NCBI GenBank assembly: GCA_905221605.1
Contig: CAJNDS010002434.1
Span: forward strand, 343,501 to 407,500
Direction of reading: 5' to 3'
Source: Symbiodinium natans
Lineage: Eukaryota; Sar; Dinophyceae; Suessiales; Symbiodiniaceae
DNA: 64,000 bases
The position numbers were made by a program, and so were the translations under genes. Positions within the stretch are counted from its first letter, which is position 1; every line of letters starts with the position of its first letter. The notes below the pieces were generated by a model. That model was not told where the DNA came from. It did no database searches and worked only from the letters and a program-made list of their open reading frames with translations. Of the stretch, positions 1 through 11,691 are shown piece after piece.

Positions 1-1550
1 CGCAGGCCAGGCTGAGAATTTGTCGAGTGGCAAGCGGCCGAGCAGACCAGAGCGTAGATTGCGTTGGTACCGAAGCAAACTGTCTGCCAAATCTCCTTGT
101 TTGACCCCCCCCCTCCACCGAATATTCATCCGAAGGCTGGGCTGATGCGGCTGCGTGGTGACCTTCGGGGCACATCTGCGCGCTTCCGGGACGCTTGCCT
201 TGCAAAGCCTTGGATGCAGTGCTTCAGCATTCAGCAGCGTATGTGCCACTCTGACGAGTTGCAGCGATTCTGGGCAAAGTCAAGGTGCAGCTCGACAAGC
301 CCAGTCCAGCCAGAACCCCTGTTGCCATTACCCAGTGCCTTCCAAGAGTCCCCAAAACTCAGATAGGCTCAGACATGCTCAGACATGCTCAGACATGCAC
401 CTCATTGTTGGGGTTGAGCCGCCAAGGCAACGATCCACTCTGACCCCATCTCCCGAATTGGCATGGAGGCTCCTTTGCGCCCCTTGCCGCCCTCCTTGCG
501 AAAGCTCGTCCTCGGCTTTCAGGTTAAGCGCCATGATTCGAAAGCCAGGCGTGCTGTGGATTTCTGCAGTTCCTGAAATGTCCAGAACTCCTTGCTCGAG
601 AGGCTGGTAGTCAATGATGTGGACGAGAATCCAAGGCAAAGGACGCTCCGGCACCTGAGTGCACCACACACAATCCACACACATCATCACGCATCCTTAG
701 CCACCTGAAGCATCAAAGGACCCCAGTGGCACAGTGGAACACTGCGGAAGAACGGCAGGCGGAGTCGAAGCACCGTGCCTTACCTGCAGTGCCTGCAGTC
801 GGCCAACAGGCGGACCGTGGCGAGGAGGAGCAGCACGCCAGCCTGGCAATCAAGCCAGGTGACCGGATCAAGGTGCAGAAGTCAGGTAGAGTCAGGTAGA
901 GCTGGGTGGCGCTTATTTGGCTCGCACGTTGCACACTAAGGCGGTCAACGATCTCAATTCTGCAACGCTGATGCTCAGCGAGCTGCAGGCTGGTCTACTT
1001 GGCTCTGGCCGGAATGTGCTACTTGGCTCGCCGATGCGGCGTGGTTGTCTTCCTCCTTCCCAACGCTTCCCATACTTTTCTTTTGCTCATGCCCCTGCAC
1101 TTCTTTGCATCTCTTGTCGGAAATGTCTGTGTGCCCCCCCGTCGAAATTTGCAGGAAGCAGCAAAGCCAGAGGAACCTCGATCTGTGAATCTGGAGGTCG
1201 CTCAGTCGTTCATTCGGAGGTGTAGCAGTAGCTGCATGTAGCCTTCCCCAGCAACAGCAGCTTCGTGATGACCACCGGCGGCAGGTTTCACGAGACATTT
1301 CGAACGTGCTTACGCCATCACCGCCGAAGCCAAAGGTGTCTTCAAGCACCGGGCCCAGTTCACGTACGGCGGGCACAGACCAGCTTTCAAAGTGGAACAA
1401 CCAACGTCAAGACTAATCGAGCTGTATGATCATGCAAACAGCGGACACCCCCGAACCCCTCCCTCGACTTGCGGTGAAGCACCAGCTGCATGCTGCTTGC
1501 ACGCATGTGCTTCTGAAACACTTAACTTAGTTTGGTTGAATCTGTCGTGT

Positions 1551-1585
<35 letters not shown>

Positions 1586-1801
1586 GACTTCGAGATCCCA
1601 GGTGTGCCTGCACTGATTCCAGAGGGCGGGCTATTGGGCCGCCCACCCAAGCCACCCAGGCCCGTTGTGCAACGTTTGTGCAAGTACGTTGCTGGCCTGG
1701 GTCTGCCCGGTCTGGTCTAGAGAGAAGCACCTGGTCGCGATGGGTTCAAGAGGGTTTGCCTGGCGGAATGTGCCCGCACTTTGTAGACATGTAGACAACT
1801 T
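1..1801. other. No supported gene
   Basis: Open frames are short, overlap on both strands and show no recognisable domain. The only clear structure is a CT microsatellite near the right end, listed separately. Confidence 0.5.
1552..1581. repeat. (CT)n microsatellite
   Basis: About 15 uninterrupted CT units. The Leu-Ser and Arg-Glu runs predicted across it on the two strands are artefacts of the repeat. Confidence 0.95.
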
Positions 1802-2398
1802 ATGCCAGCGTGTGGAAGGCGGTGCCGGACTGCAGCAATTGCCGCACTGGCAACCAGTTTAGTGGCCACAGGCTGGACCTCGAGCTGTGCGTTGGTGCTT
1901 GGCGTATCCTGGAGCCGCAGCCGAACACGCCACACCTGCTGCTTCGCAAAGGGCAAGGGCAGCGTCGACGTTAGGAGGCTACTCCAGCAAGCCGGGCTGA
2001 TTCCACCAGACTCCAACGAGACATTGGTGGAGGATCTGGAGCTTGAGACGCCCATTGACTTGCTGCAACAAGGCTTCTCGGAACGTCTCAATCAGAGCAT
2101 TGGCGAAATCGAAGAGAATTGGCCTAACAAGGAGGCTGTGGTCCCAGAAGATGAAGTCATCGAGATCGAGACACCGCTGCAACAGCTGGACGTGCCTCTC
2201 CAATGGCTAGAGCGCAACTTCGACATTCGGCCGAAGCAGGAAAAGCTGGTGTCGGAGAAGAAGGCTCTAAAATTTGAGACGCCTCTCTCAGCCCTGTTTC
2301 CTGGTGTAATGGAGGAAGCTTTCGAGAGCACGGAGACGTGGACGGATCTTCTGCTCCCCTTGCTTGACGCGGACTCGGCTGCTCGGAGCGTTCTTTGA
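1802..2398 (+). CDS. Leader-bearing protein with three ETP repeats
   Basis: A 198-residue reading frame starts at the ATG at 1802. Residues about 10-35 are hydrophobic and are followed by an Arg/Ser-rich stretch, which resembles the signal-plus-transit leader of dinoflagellate plastid proteins; this is inference. The mature part is acidic. It carries three spaced copies of a short motif: LELETPIDLL near residue 77, IEIETPLQQL near 119 and LKFETPLSAL near 159. Each is followed by hydrophobic residues ending in F, so the repeat unit is about 40 residues. I do not recognise the family. The frame stops just upstream of PDZ exons, and this ORF could be the first exon of that gene. A related opening with the residues FEPSTPIS follows in another frame at about 2380, which may be a fourth, displaced copy. 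Confidence 0.55.
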   Translation: MPACGRRCRTAAIAALATSLVATGWTSSCALVLGVSWSRSRTRHTCCFAKGKGSVDVRRLLQQAGLIPPDSNETLVEDLELETPIDLLQQGFSERLNQSIGEIEENWPNKEAVVPEDEVIEIETPLQQLDVPLQWLERNFDIRPKQEKLVSEKKALKFETPLSALFPGVMEEAFESTETWTDLLLPLLDADSAARSVL

Positions 2399-2481
2399 GC
2401 CGAGCACACCGATTTCAGTTGTCTATTAATCCACGCATAGATTTTATCTGTTTCTGGTGGAATGGGCAGTTGCTTCACGAG

Positions 2482-3985
2482 GTACTAGTCGACTCAATGG
2501 ATGAAGCAAACTACGTGACGGTGACGCTGGACAAGCCGCAGCTTTCCTGGTTCCAGCAGAACTTGTCGGGGTGTGGTGTGTGGTAAAGTGCCCTGCAGTA
2601 CTTTTACTGCTGAGTAGGCAGTCAAGACTGAAGAAGCCTGGCAAATCGCTAAGACCGAGGCTGGGAATGCAAATCGAAGAGAACCCACAGGAATTGGGTG
2701 GTGGCGTGGCCGTGAAGAGCATCCAGCCAGGTTCAAACGCTGCCCGAAGCTTGTCTGCAGCCGAAGCTGTGAACGCCAAAGCCCTAGGCCACGTGGAAAG
2801 AATGCGGCAGCATACGCGTGGGTGCGGAGGATGTTAGGGATCTTAGGGGTCAAACAAGAAGCGGACAAAGCATCGGATAGAGTTTGTACATGGTAATGGT
2901 TGCCATAGGAAGATAGAGCTCTCAGCACACAGGGACAGCTGTGCAGAGCATTAGGGATGCAGAGGATCCTATGCTTTGCTTCCACGGCACAGCATTCATA
3001 GGTATCACTTAGCTCGTGTTGTTCAACTTTGGTTGATTTTGTTGACCTCTCTTGCCTCTAGCCTCTAGCCTCTTGTGCAAGAGCAAAAACGAAATCTGGT
3101 GCAGCACAGGTTCTCAGCTGATTCGGCCTGGATACCAGTTGCTGGCAGCCTCGGGCATTGCTGTGGCTCGTCTTTGCGGGAATGAGCGTCTTGTAGGTAG
3201 CCATCCGTCATCACCCAAAATGCGCAAAGGGTCCCTCATAATCAGAGTTGCCGGGGTTTGGGTGCAAAGCAGCGGACGATGTTCTGGCGTTGCTTTCATT
3301 GACCTCGTTTGTGGGGTTTCGACCCAGCAAGTGAATGTGCGGGCCAGTGTCGGGTCCGATGTATCTGGAGCTCCCGAGGGCTGAGGCCCCTGGATGCCCG
3401 TCTCGACAATGCCAGGCCGTAGTTCGGGGAGCACGGGTACATAACAACATCACAGCCGATGCGCTGCAACAACACTAGCCCGAGCATTGCATTGTTCCTG
3501 CGCACATCTGCCTACAAGACTCGGCAAAACGAACACGGCACCGATAAGGGCTCATGCTTTTGTAACTCACGAGTTTTTTCATTGCAACGCAGTGTTGCTT
3601 CACGTTGCTGCTCTTGTTGTAGAGGTGGTATTCGTGGGCGGTTTGTTGCGGTTTGTCACTGGGAAGGAGACGCTGTCTATCATCTGCCCTTGCCCTAAGG
3701 CCGTAGAGATAACACGTGTTGCAGACCCTTGAGTCGGGGGGGGGGACACGCGAATGATACTGTTGCCCAAAATGGGCAACGGATAGCGGATGCAAGGTGA
3801 CAGCGTCGTTCTTTTGACAGGTGCACGGGCTGCATCTCGAAGATGCGGCAAGGCCCATTGAAGCGGCACCGGGTCGTGTGCAGCTGACGTTCTTCAACGG
3901 GAGTGCGGAGTCTCAGCTGCGGACAGCATACACGAGTCGCAAGTGCGGAGAGCTGAGCAACGGACCGATGCTTAGCATTGCTTAG
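2482..3985 (+). CDS. PDZ-domain protein, exons
   Basis: At least three exons rebuild one PDZ domain. Exon 2482-2537 ends in YVTVTLDKP. A GC-donor intron (2538-2659) joins it in phase to an exon from 2660 that begins LGMQIEENP and carries GGGVAVKSIQPGSNAA, the usual beta-strand and helix core of dinoflagellate PDZ domains. The last exon, 3821-3985, opens after a pyrimidine-rich acceptor with VHGLHLEDA and GRVQLTFFNG, which fits the end of a PDZ domain, and runs to a TAG. The middle exon end, near 2757-2790, is not resolved. PDZ domains bind C-terminal peptides, but no partner can be inferred. The gene start is not seen; it may be the ORF at 1802. Confidence 0.55.
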
Positions 3986-3988
3986 CCC

Positions 3989-4117
3989 ATGTCCACCAAG
4001 GAGACTTTCTACGGCTTGCTGGGGCCGGATCCAGAGTGGCTGTCAGCCTTCTTGAGAAAGCTGCAGGTGGAGCACTATGCCTGGTCTTTCCAGGACAGTT
4101 GCACCAGTCTTGTGTAG
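3989..4117 (+). CDS. Small ORF, possible SAM-type helix exon
   Basis: A 42-residue frame from ATG to TAG contains PEWLSAFLRKLQVEHYAWSF. The spacing of W, L, L, Y and F resembles the first helices of a SAM domain. It directly follows the PDZ terminal exon and precedes the PPR exon. It could be an exon of either gene or a chance opening. No full domain is visible. Confidence 0.22.
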   Translation: MSTKETFYGLLGPDPEWLSAFLRKLQVEHYAWSFQDSCTSLV

Positions 4118-4225
4118 GTTTACACCCAAGCTGACTCTAGCTCCAGGGGGACACCCGGTGATGTAGAGAGGGAGAGGCTTCTGAAATCTTATGAAGCCTT
4201 AGATTTTGTCTGAGACTCTGTGCAG

Positions 4226-4713
4226 AATTGAAGGAAGGCCTCGCTCCGAAGAAGACCTGGAGCTGGGCGCTGGAGCTCCTGGAGGAGCTGAAAGAGAGCA
4301 GCGAGAGCGACTTGGACGTGCAGACCTTGCACAGCGCCTATGGCGCAGCCATGGAGGCTTGCCAAAGGGCTTCACAATGGGAGCCTGCTTTGGAGCTCCT
4401 AAGCGAAATCCGACGGCTCCGTCCATCAACTCCACCTACAGCCGCGAACTATCGCTCTGCCATCATCGCCTGCGAGCGTGGCGGTGAACATCTGCCAGCC
4501 CTTTGGCTGTTGGAAGAAATGTTGGAGGCTGGCCTGGAACCAGATCGAGCTACCTATAGCAGTGCTGTCGGTGCCTGCCGAGCTATTCTCAGGACCCTAA
4601 GAAGTCAGTCCAGGACGATGTCACTGTTGCAATCCTCACGTGCGAAGAAGCAGCAGAGGCCTCAGAGGTACCAGAAAACGCGAAGAAGGGGGGCGAAGAG
4701 GCAGCTGCTCTGA
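4226..4713 (+). CDS. Pentatricopeptide (PPR) repeat protein, partial
   Basis: The exon starts after an acceptor ending TGTGCAG and stays open to a TGA at 4711-4713. It shows helical pairs with PPR spacing: a unit around ALELLEELKE, a second with YGAAMEACQ then WEPALELLSEI, and a third with YRSAIIACE then ALWLLEEML and PDRATYSSAVGACR. PPR proteins bind organellar RNA, one repeat per base, and are abundant in dinoflagellates. Only three or so units are seen, so this is one exon of a longer gene whose other exons I cannot find. The last 40 residues are basic and unlike PPR, and the same DNA reads better in another frame (see 4593-4757), so the real exon probably ends near 4580. Confidence 0.6.
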
Positions 4714-4757
4714 AGCGCGCCGCAGAAAAAGAAAGAAGAAGGAGAGAGCAGACTTAG
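4593..4757 (+). CDS. Terminal exon, possible PP2C C-terminus
   Basis: After an AG at 4591-4592, one frame is open for 54 residues to TAG. It begins DPKKSVQDDVTVAIL, which resembles the QDD-[IV]-T strand that closes PP2C phosphatase domains, and continues with an Ala/Glu/Lys-rich tail. It overlaps the end of the PPR frame in a different phase, so only one of the two is likely to be translated here. The family call rests on one short motif. Confidence 0.25.
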   Translation, partial: DPKKSVQDDVTVAILTCEEAAEASEVPENAKKGGEEAAALKRAAEKERRRREQT

Positions 4758-6886
4758 GGCAGCGCTCGCAAGCACCCTGCTGCACGTCCTTGTGTGGCCG
4801 AAGGGCTCCAACTCGGGCAGGTCTCCGGCCAGAGCTGACCGGGGCCGAAGTTCCACAGTAAGGGGGGCCCAGTCTGAGCACATCATTGCAAAGATTGGAA
4901 GAGGATGGATCGACCCCCCATGAACCGCTGAGGAAAGCGGCTGGAGAGCATCCTCCCGCAGCAAGGTCTCCGAGTCTCAGAATGCGTGTCAGCCGTGACT
5001 CGCGAACAACTGCCCTGTGCGAGGATGGCCTCGCATCTGCACAGCTCCCCGGAATGCCGATTCAGTGATCTCCTCGGGCCTCCTTCTGCTTTTGTAGGGT
5101 GCAAGAGCATGGCAAAGTCTAATCTGAGTCATGCTGCATCTGCAAGGTGGGAAACAGGACTGGATGCCCAGCTCAGGCGCCGGAGCCAATGCTCCAAATA
5201 TCCCCACACACTGCACAGTTTGCACAACAGGGCACACAAGACCTCTCCTGTTCTCAAATCTCTGGTCCACCTGAGGGGCGGCAGAAACCCTTCACCTGGA
5301 CCATCCCTCGGGGCAAAGAGGCCAAGGGAGTCCGAAGACTCAACAGCTATGTGTCAACTTAGCTCGCGCGCAGGCGAGCGGTATCCGTGGGATCGTTGCT
5401 TGGCGATGTGAGTTTTTTCCAAACAGCTAGGCTGGCTAGGCCCTCGCTGTAGGGCGTGAGAAGAGCTGGAATGCATTGGATCGAGGAGAATAGCAGTTCC
5501 CACGTCTTCCACACCAAACTTTGGCCACCAAACTCACTACCTAAGCAGCACGGGATGCTTTGCATAACTTGCAAGTTCTGCCGTCTTCACATTATGGACC
5601 CATGTGGAGCTCGGGCACACAGAATCGAACTTTCTGGCACTTCCGCCCCGTGATCACAAAGCCCGAAACTCTGAAATCTTTCAAAACTCGCTTTGGGTTT
5701 CGAAGTCGCGACGCTGTTCAAAAGGGCTGGCTAAAATGTTAACCTCTTGGAATACAAGGTCTCCTCGAGAATCTTTGAGGGTTCCTTGGAGGTCAGTGCC
5801 CGGCTGGGGCCGCCAGATACACTAGAGTCACTAGAAGACCCTGTTGTGGAGCTGCGCGGGCCGGCCCCTCGAAGGTTCTTTGGAGGACCCCGGAGGTGAA
5901 GAGTGAGGGGGGGGGGGGGGAATTCTGCAGTCCCCAGATTGTTCAGGGAAACATGGTGCCTGTGACCCTCACGCTGGGGCAGCTGCATGCGTCGAGCACT
6001 AGTAATTATCCACCCAGATTTCACAAACCTGAGAAATGCGAGGTTTGAGCGGCAAGTGACGAGGTCGGCCTCCCAGGCACATGGGCCATGGCTCCTGACA
6101 AGTCTTGATAGGTGTGCCAGGGGCAAGTTTGTTGAGGAGAATCAAAACACACCACGATGCATCTGTGGACGCGAGCCGAAACCTTTATTTACAAGACCTC
6201 GGCCAGAGAAGCGGACTGTGCCAGGGCGCTCTGTCGTCAGCTGGATTCCACGCCCTGAGGCAACGAGCTGTCTGGTGCCAGTTTCCTTCCTGTCTCGAAC
6301 CCCGTGCTTAAGAGCTTGTGAATCTGCATGCGCTTGCTGGCTCACATGTGCAAGCTCCTGTCCAGGTCGTGATGACTCTCAACGAGGAGCCGCATTTGAG
6401 AATGCCCTCGCTGCAGATGTCATGGCCAGAGTTTCCGCCTCCCGTAGATACTTTTGATGTAGCCATACTGGAAGCCTGCACAATTGCGGTTCCAAGAGTT
6501 TCACTCAATTCTTTTCGCATGGTCGTGTCCACTGCATTTCTGCACGTGGTGATTGGTCTTGCCCTCGAGCAGCGTCAGATTTGCAACGACACCTCAGCAC
6601 CTCCAATGCCTTCGCCGCGCACAGCATGACGAAGTCATTCTGTTGGATGGCATGTCCTTACAGACTCAGGCTTGTTTGGAGATCGCTGCGTTCCGTGCAG
6701 TGCCAGAAAAGCGCGCAAAGTTCTGGACAAGCGGTCTTTTTCCTGGCAAAGCTGCAAATCGCAGATGCAGCTTGTGTCGCCCTCCTGAATCAGTTACTTG
6801 CTCAGCACGAGAGAAGACGCATGGCACACCTCCATACGGCAGTATGCGCTTGAAGAACACGTCAGTTCAAAGTGCTCTTCCACAAG
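4758..6886. other. No supported gene
   Basis: No domain is recognisable on either strand. A run of about 13 G near 5908-5920 is followed by GAATTC. Exon-like openings at 6421-6620 cannot be assigned; they may be 5' exons of the SET/MYND gene that follows. Confidence 0.4.
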
Positions 6887-7538
6887 GGCGCCGCACTGCC
6901 ATGACATGGGCCGGCGCTTTGAACACCTGGGCCTTGAAGTGCGAGAAGATGTCAAAGGAAGAGGGCTGCTTTCTGACTGCACTTTTGTGGCTGCAGATCG
7001 AGCTATCCGAAATGAAATCATGACCAATGAGAACAGTGGCTTCTGAGGTATTGCACGAGAAATTTTGCGCAAGGTGAGACCATCCTGAACGGAGAGGCAG
7101 GGTGCACCTTTGCACTCCGGTGCTCGCCTTGAATCAAACGCACAGTACAGTGAATGGGGGCATCTCCCTGCAGCTCAGGCGGCTCTTCGTGTTTGCCTTC
7201 CAGACTTATGGAAGAACTACTGCACCGACTGCTTCAAAAGCGAACGCGAGAATGGAAGCAACTTGGCTGCTGCTGAGCGGCCTGCCATTCACCGACTCAG
7301 CAAGCTCGCTCTCAGGTTTGAGGATCTGCACAGGGTGCGGCATGGTTGCGTTTTGCTCATCCTGCTGGCCGAACGAGAGATGGCATAAGGAGGCCACCGG
7401 AATTGGCAAGAGAAAGGTGAACGGCAGCAAGCAGCCTTGGCATGTGTTCGCGCATCGCCTGTGAGGAGTGCCCTATTCTAGCACACCTGCTACTTGGCAA
7501 ATGAGCACAATGGGCGCATGGCACACGCACACACGCAC

Positions 7539-7595
<57 letters not shown>

Positions 7596-10170
7596 ATTAC
7601 ACTCCCGGACCCTGACACTTGCACTTACACTTACACACACACACACACACACACACACACTTTTTTGCTTGGGAGCTGCTGAGGCTTCAGGCCTGTCAAG
7701 GATATGCCAGAGCTCAGAACAACGACCAATGGCAAAACCTGGTGTGCTGCGCGCTGTCAATCTCCCGGCTGCTGCGACTCCTGCATGGCCATCCTGATGT
7801 TGTGCGATGCTATGTGATGCAGTACTCTTCCCGTCGAGTACTTCCCAATGCCTTCCTGTTGAGGCGGCCAAGAGCCTAGATCTCCTGCCGAGCTGGCCAC
7901 CGCCTCGTTGGACGACTTCGCCGAGCTTTGCACACCACCAGAGGACCGCCAAGTGACGGAGACCCTTACACAATGCCTACACTGCCTTTGCAGTGCCGAT
8001 CTTCCGTGTGCAGCGCGGGTGGCAAAATGACACAAGCGAGGACATCTCTGGTGATCCTGAAGGCTTTGCGGTGGCTTGGCTCAACGAGCAAAACAGTGAA
8101 CACAACCCAGCCTTCGACGCAGCATGCTGCGGGTCGAAGCTTGACTAGACAACGGATGGTCCCAACGTGTTCGAAACAGCGAACACCCATCATGATCATC
8201 AGCGTCGGCAGCACCAGCAGAGCAGGTGAGAGATGGTTAGAGACGTTCGGTTCACGACAAGCCACTTCGAGAGGGTGAGCAGTCTCTACCACGCATGGGG
8301 CCGAAAATGCCATTTTCTCCATGGTACGGAACCATGCCAGGACACAGACCGGGGACAGCACGGACTTGACAAAGCCACGCATTTCCATTGGCTTTAAGAG
8401 CAAGAGGATGGTGGGGCCGATCCCCCACGACGAACATGTCAGGGTCTGAGTCTAAGCGACGACAGGCACGAGGAGGGCCACCCAACCCAAGACTCTCAGA
8501 CATCTTCTTGACAGTTGAGGTTAAGATTTTTCGAGCATGCAAACACAACGCAGTGCACTTTCGAGGCTGGGGAGTACGACAGGGCTGCCACTTTTCAGTT
8601 GCGAGGGCGCTCGTGACTCGTGACTGCTGCGACTTCTGCGGAGCGAGGATCCAAAACGATGACAGTTTGGAGGATAGCGGCGGCGGGCACGCTGGGCGAA
8701 AACGCAGCGGTCCTCCTGCCGGTCTCGCCGGTCTCGCCTCCCGCTTTTAAAATAGCCGACAGACATTTTAAGCTTATGCTGTCGGAATCCATGAAACATA
8801 TTTACGGAAACATCAACAAAAAACTTTTGCATCGCTGTCGTACTCTGAAAACTTCTGGGTTATGCAGAACTGAATGATGTGCGAGCGGGGACGCACTGGC
8901 TCGATGTGTCCAGGGCCAACGCAGTGGGAACATGCCGCGGTTCGATAAAAATGAGGCCCTGCTGGTGGCCGAGCCCTTGAATTCCCTGTTTCCGGCAGAA
9001 CTGCGACACAGCCAAGACTTGGCCACCGTGATATGCCATTGCTACGAACAGCTGAGCCATGGGTGCAGAGCATTTTTTTTCCACCAGGGTGTTTGTAAGC
9101 AGTCAAGGTTCGATCTGAGTGATAAGGATTGGCGAGGAAGATGACGATTATGAAGCACAAAACCGACATGCCAGTAGGTTGACAGGTTTTGGGGAGTTTG
9201 CTTTCGGTCTCCGCCTGTAAGCGCCGGCGATTGCAATCGGAGCTCGATAGCCCTCCAAATGCCCCAAATTTGCCTGTGCGGATGTGGTGTCGTGATGATG
9301 TGACAGCACCACAGCATGGAAGGACTTGCAACAGCTTTCTTGCGTGCAGTGCCGACGAAACTCCTGTTGGCCAGCTGTGTGACCCAGTTGCAGCTCTTCT
9401 GACGCTCGGAACTGTTAGGCTCGACTAGCCTGTCTGCTGAGTCTTGGATCTCAACGAGTAGCTGCATATGTGCAGAGCCTAGTGCGAACGCGAGGAACCA
9501 CTCATGCAAACCCAATGCTGCAATGGTGTGGAACATTCCGGTCGAGGGCAGGCAGGGTCCATTCGCATGGTTCCAGAATTTTGACAGAGTACTTGCAGAG
9601 TGGGCGAACGGTCGACTTAAGCGGGCCTGAGGGGTTTGCAGGTTGAAAAGGTTCCCTGAAAAGTGGCTTACGGTTGGGGGGGAGTGGTGGCGGCGGGGGG
9701 GCTTTTGTCAAAAAAAATGAGAGGAGAGGGGGGGGTACTTTGGCTAAAGTCGGAATGTGGAGCGCCAATCACCAAGCTGTCCTGGTCCTAATTACTGCCT
9801 TATCTGTGCCGAATCTGTGCTGTCCAGGACACACAGCGTCAAATGCATTCGTGCCCTCACTGCTGGGGAAGAGGTTCTGATCAGCTATGTGGATCCTGGA
9901 CGGCCATGGTGGATTCGCCAACCTACTCTGTCACTTCACGGCATGCCAGCCTCAAAAGCCGCAAGCGTGGCAGCCCACGCAAGCTCTAGGCAAGCTGCAA
10001 GAATCTGAAGCTGTTCAACGTCCACGCAAGGAAAGCTACGTACGGATTCATTTGCGACTGCGCCGTCTGTCGAGAGATCAGTGCTTGGGAGCGCCGACAC
10101 TGCCTGCATTGGAAAATCAGTTTGTCGCACGTTTTCTTCACTACAACCAGTTAAAGAAAACTGGAGTTTG
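6887..10170 (+). CDS. MYND/SET (SMYD-like) lysine methyltransferase, fragmented
   Basis: Separate exons carry the parts of a SMYD-type protein in the right order. About 6887-7045 holds LEVREDVKGRGLLSD, the GRGL strand that opens SET domains. About 7200-7250 gives WKNYCTDCF, the first MYND zinc pair. About 7315-7390 gives ICTGCGMVAFCSSC and a following W-H, the second zinc site. About 7450 holds a C-E-E-C stretch. About 9770-9900 gives SCPGPNYC and then ALTAGEEVLISYVD, the SET core with the catalytic-site GEE...SY.D. About 10020-10090 gives YGFICDCAVCRE, the post-SET cysteines. An exon near 7894-8025 is probably also part. Such enzymes methylate lysines in the nucleus or cytosol. The usual NHSC motif is out of frame: NH at about 9764 is offset by two bases from SC. 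The gene may therefore be decaying, or the sequence may hold an indel. TTAC and AC microsatellites lie in an intron. Confidence 0.6.
7541..7592. repeat. (TTAC)n microsatellite
   Basis: Thirteen TTAC units, inside an intron of the SET/MYND gene. Confidence 0.95.
7632..7660. repeat. (AC)n microsatellite
   Basis: About 14 AC units just downstream of the TTAC array. Confidence 0.95.
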
Positions 10171-11024
10171 ATCAAAATTGCTGGCCCTTTTGTTGCTCAA
10201 CAAGTATACCATTACACCGGTACTAGTAAGGAGTGGATTACAATATATTGCTATCATAGAGGCTGAAAGAGAGCCTCACCCACAGCCCAGGTTGTGGGTC
10301 ACGAGGCCTTGACATCCCACCTGGCATCGAGAATAGCATAGCTGCCGTGAAGGCAGCCGATGGGACGAAGGGCTGCGTTAGCCTGTCAGTTTGGCATTTC
10401 ATCGCGTGGATGTGCCGTCGTCATTGTGCCGACACAGTGCCGACAGGTCAGTCTGCTTCTTAAGCATCCGTGTGGCTCAGACATCTCCGACTGAGGACAA
10501 TTCTCATGATGAGCGCGGAAAGAACGAGAGGATTGTGCACATTTCTGCACAAAGAGATGGGGATCGCTGTGCAAGCGGCACCAGACAAAGATGCTTGCCT
10601 GCTGAAGGTGTCAGGGTGTTAGACCATCGGTGTTTCAGAATGTTTCATTTTAGCGCCATGCACATGTGTGCAAATCAACACTGCGAACGAAACTGAGGAT
10701 ATCTGCCGTGCCGCATGGAAGAATTATGCTTACATGTGCAAAAGAACACTGTGGCAGTGGGCCTTTGAGCGCAGAGAGTAGAACTCTGGCGGTCAATCGC
10801 AGGTCGCCGATGCCGCGACTTCTCTTGGAAAGCTGACAGACACCGATGGTCCCCCACTGACTTCGCAAGAAGCAGGTTGCAGGCCCGCTCGCTCTCTGTC
10901 TCTCCCGCTCCCTCCCTCGCCTCCTCATCCTGGGGCGGTCCACGGAACAATGCCAGAAATGGGCTCAACCAACGCCTGAAACATTACTTGCGAGTTGAAG
11001 ACACTGAGGACACTAGGGCCGAAG
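10171..11024. other. No supported gene
   Basis: Short overlapping frames on both strands with no recognisable motif. It may include introns of the SET/MYND gene if the exon at 11025 belongs to that gene. Confidence 0.4.
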
Positions 11025-11165
11025 GGTGATGAATCGCACTGGTTGAGGCTGGAACAGCTGGGTGCAGCTGTGCAGACTCTGCTGCAGCTGCTTGGGCCGC
11101 GGCATATGCTCCTGCGGGAGCTTGTCAGTTCCTCGACCAGCAAGTGCGACAGCGACGCTCACTAA
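11025..11165 (+). CDS. Unassigned terminal exon
   Basis: An opening of 46 residues follows a GAAG acceptor and ends at TAA. It is Leu-rich and helical in character (LGAAVQTLLQLLG, HMLLRELV). It lies downstream of the SET/MYND gene on the same strand and could be its last, helical exon, since SMYD proteins end in helical repeats. It has no diagnostic residue. Confidence 0.25.
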   Translation, partial: GDESHWLRLEQLGAAVQTLLQLLGPRHMLLRELVSSSTSKCDSDAH

Positions 11166-11665
11166 ATTCCGAGCTTCTGCTGCTGAGGCGTTCTCAGACT
11201 TGCAGAAATTGCGGAGGACTGGAAGACTTGCATGGAATTGGCTCCCGCAGTGCTGACCTCGCTAGCAGTTCCAGATGGCGAGATGTCAGCCAGAAAAGCT
11301 GTGCCTGGGCAGCCCCAGCCATGTAATCGAACAAGGCTAGTTGTGCAAATAGTGGAGGGCTTTGAGGGAGCAGGCTTGCAGCCCAACCATGCCCAACCCA
11401 CGCTGCTTTGAGCAAAGGATGTCCTCGCGCTTCTGTCCATCGCCAGGCTCAGGACCAACGCCGTTGAGTTGCGGGATGTTGCAGGGTTGGTACAAGTTGG
11501 TACCACCCCCCGTAAACTCCCGAAGCATACCCATGTGACACTTTTTGACCCCACCCGGACTTGCAGGGGACTTGCAGGACTGCTGGGGACGATGTCTCGC
11601 GGATGAAGGCTCAGGCCGAAGCCGGGCAGGCACTGGAGGCCATGGCCCGGCTGTATGGGACACTT

Positions 11666-11691
11666 GGTTTAGGGTTTAAGGGTTTAGGGTT
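11666..11691 (+). repeat. Short TTTAGGG telomere-type repeat
   Basis: Three TTTAGGG-like units, the middle one imperfect, followed by three copies of a TTGCCTCTG-based repeat up to about 11730. Confidence 0.8.

Noticed and set aside
7541-7660. CRISPR-like or satellite array
   Set aside because: The units are 2 and 4 bases with no spacers; these are simple microsatellites.
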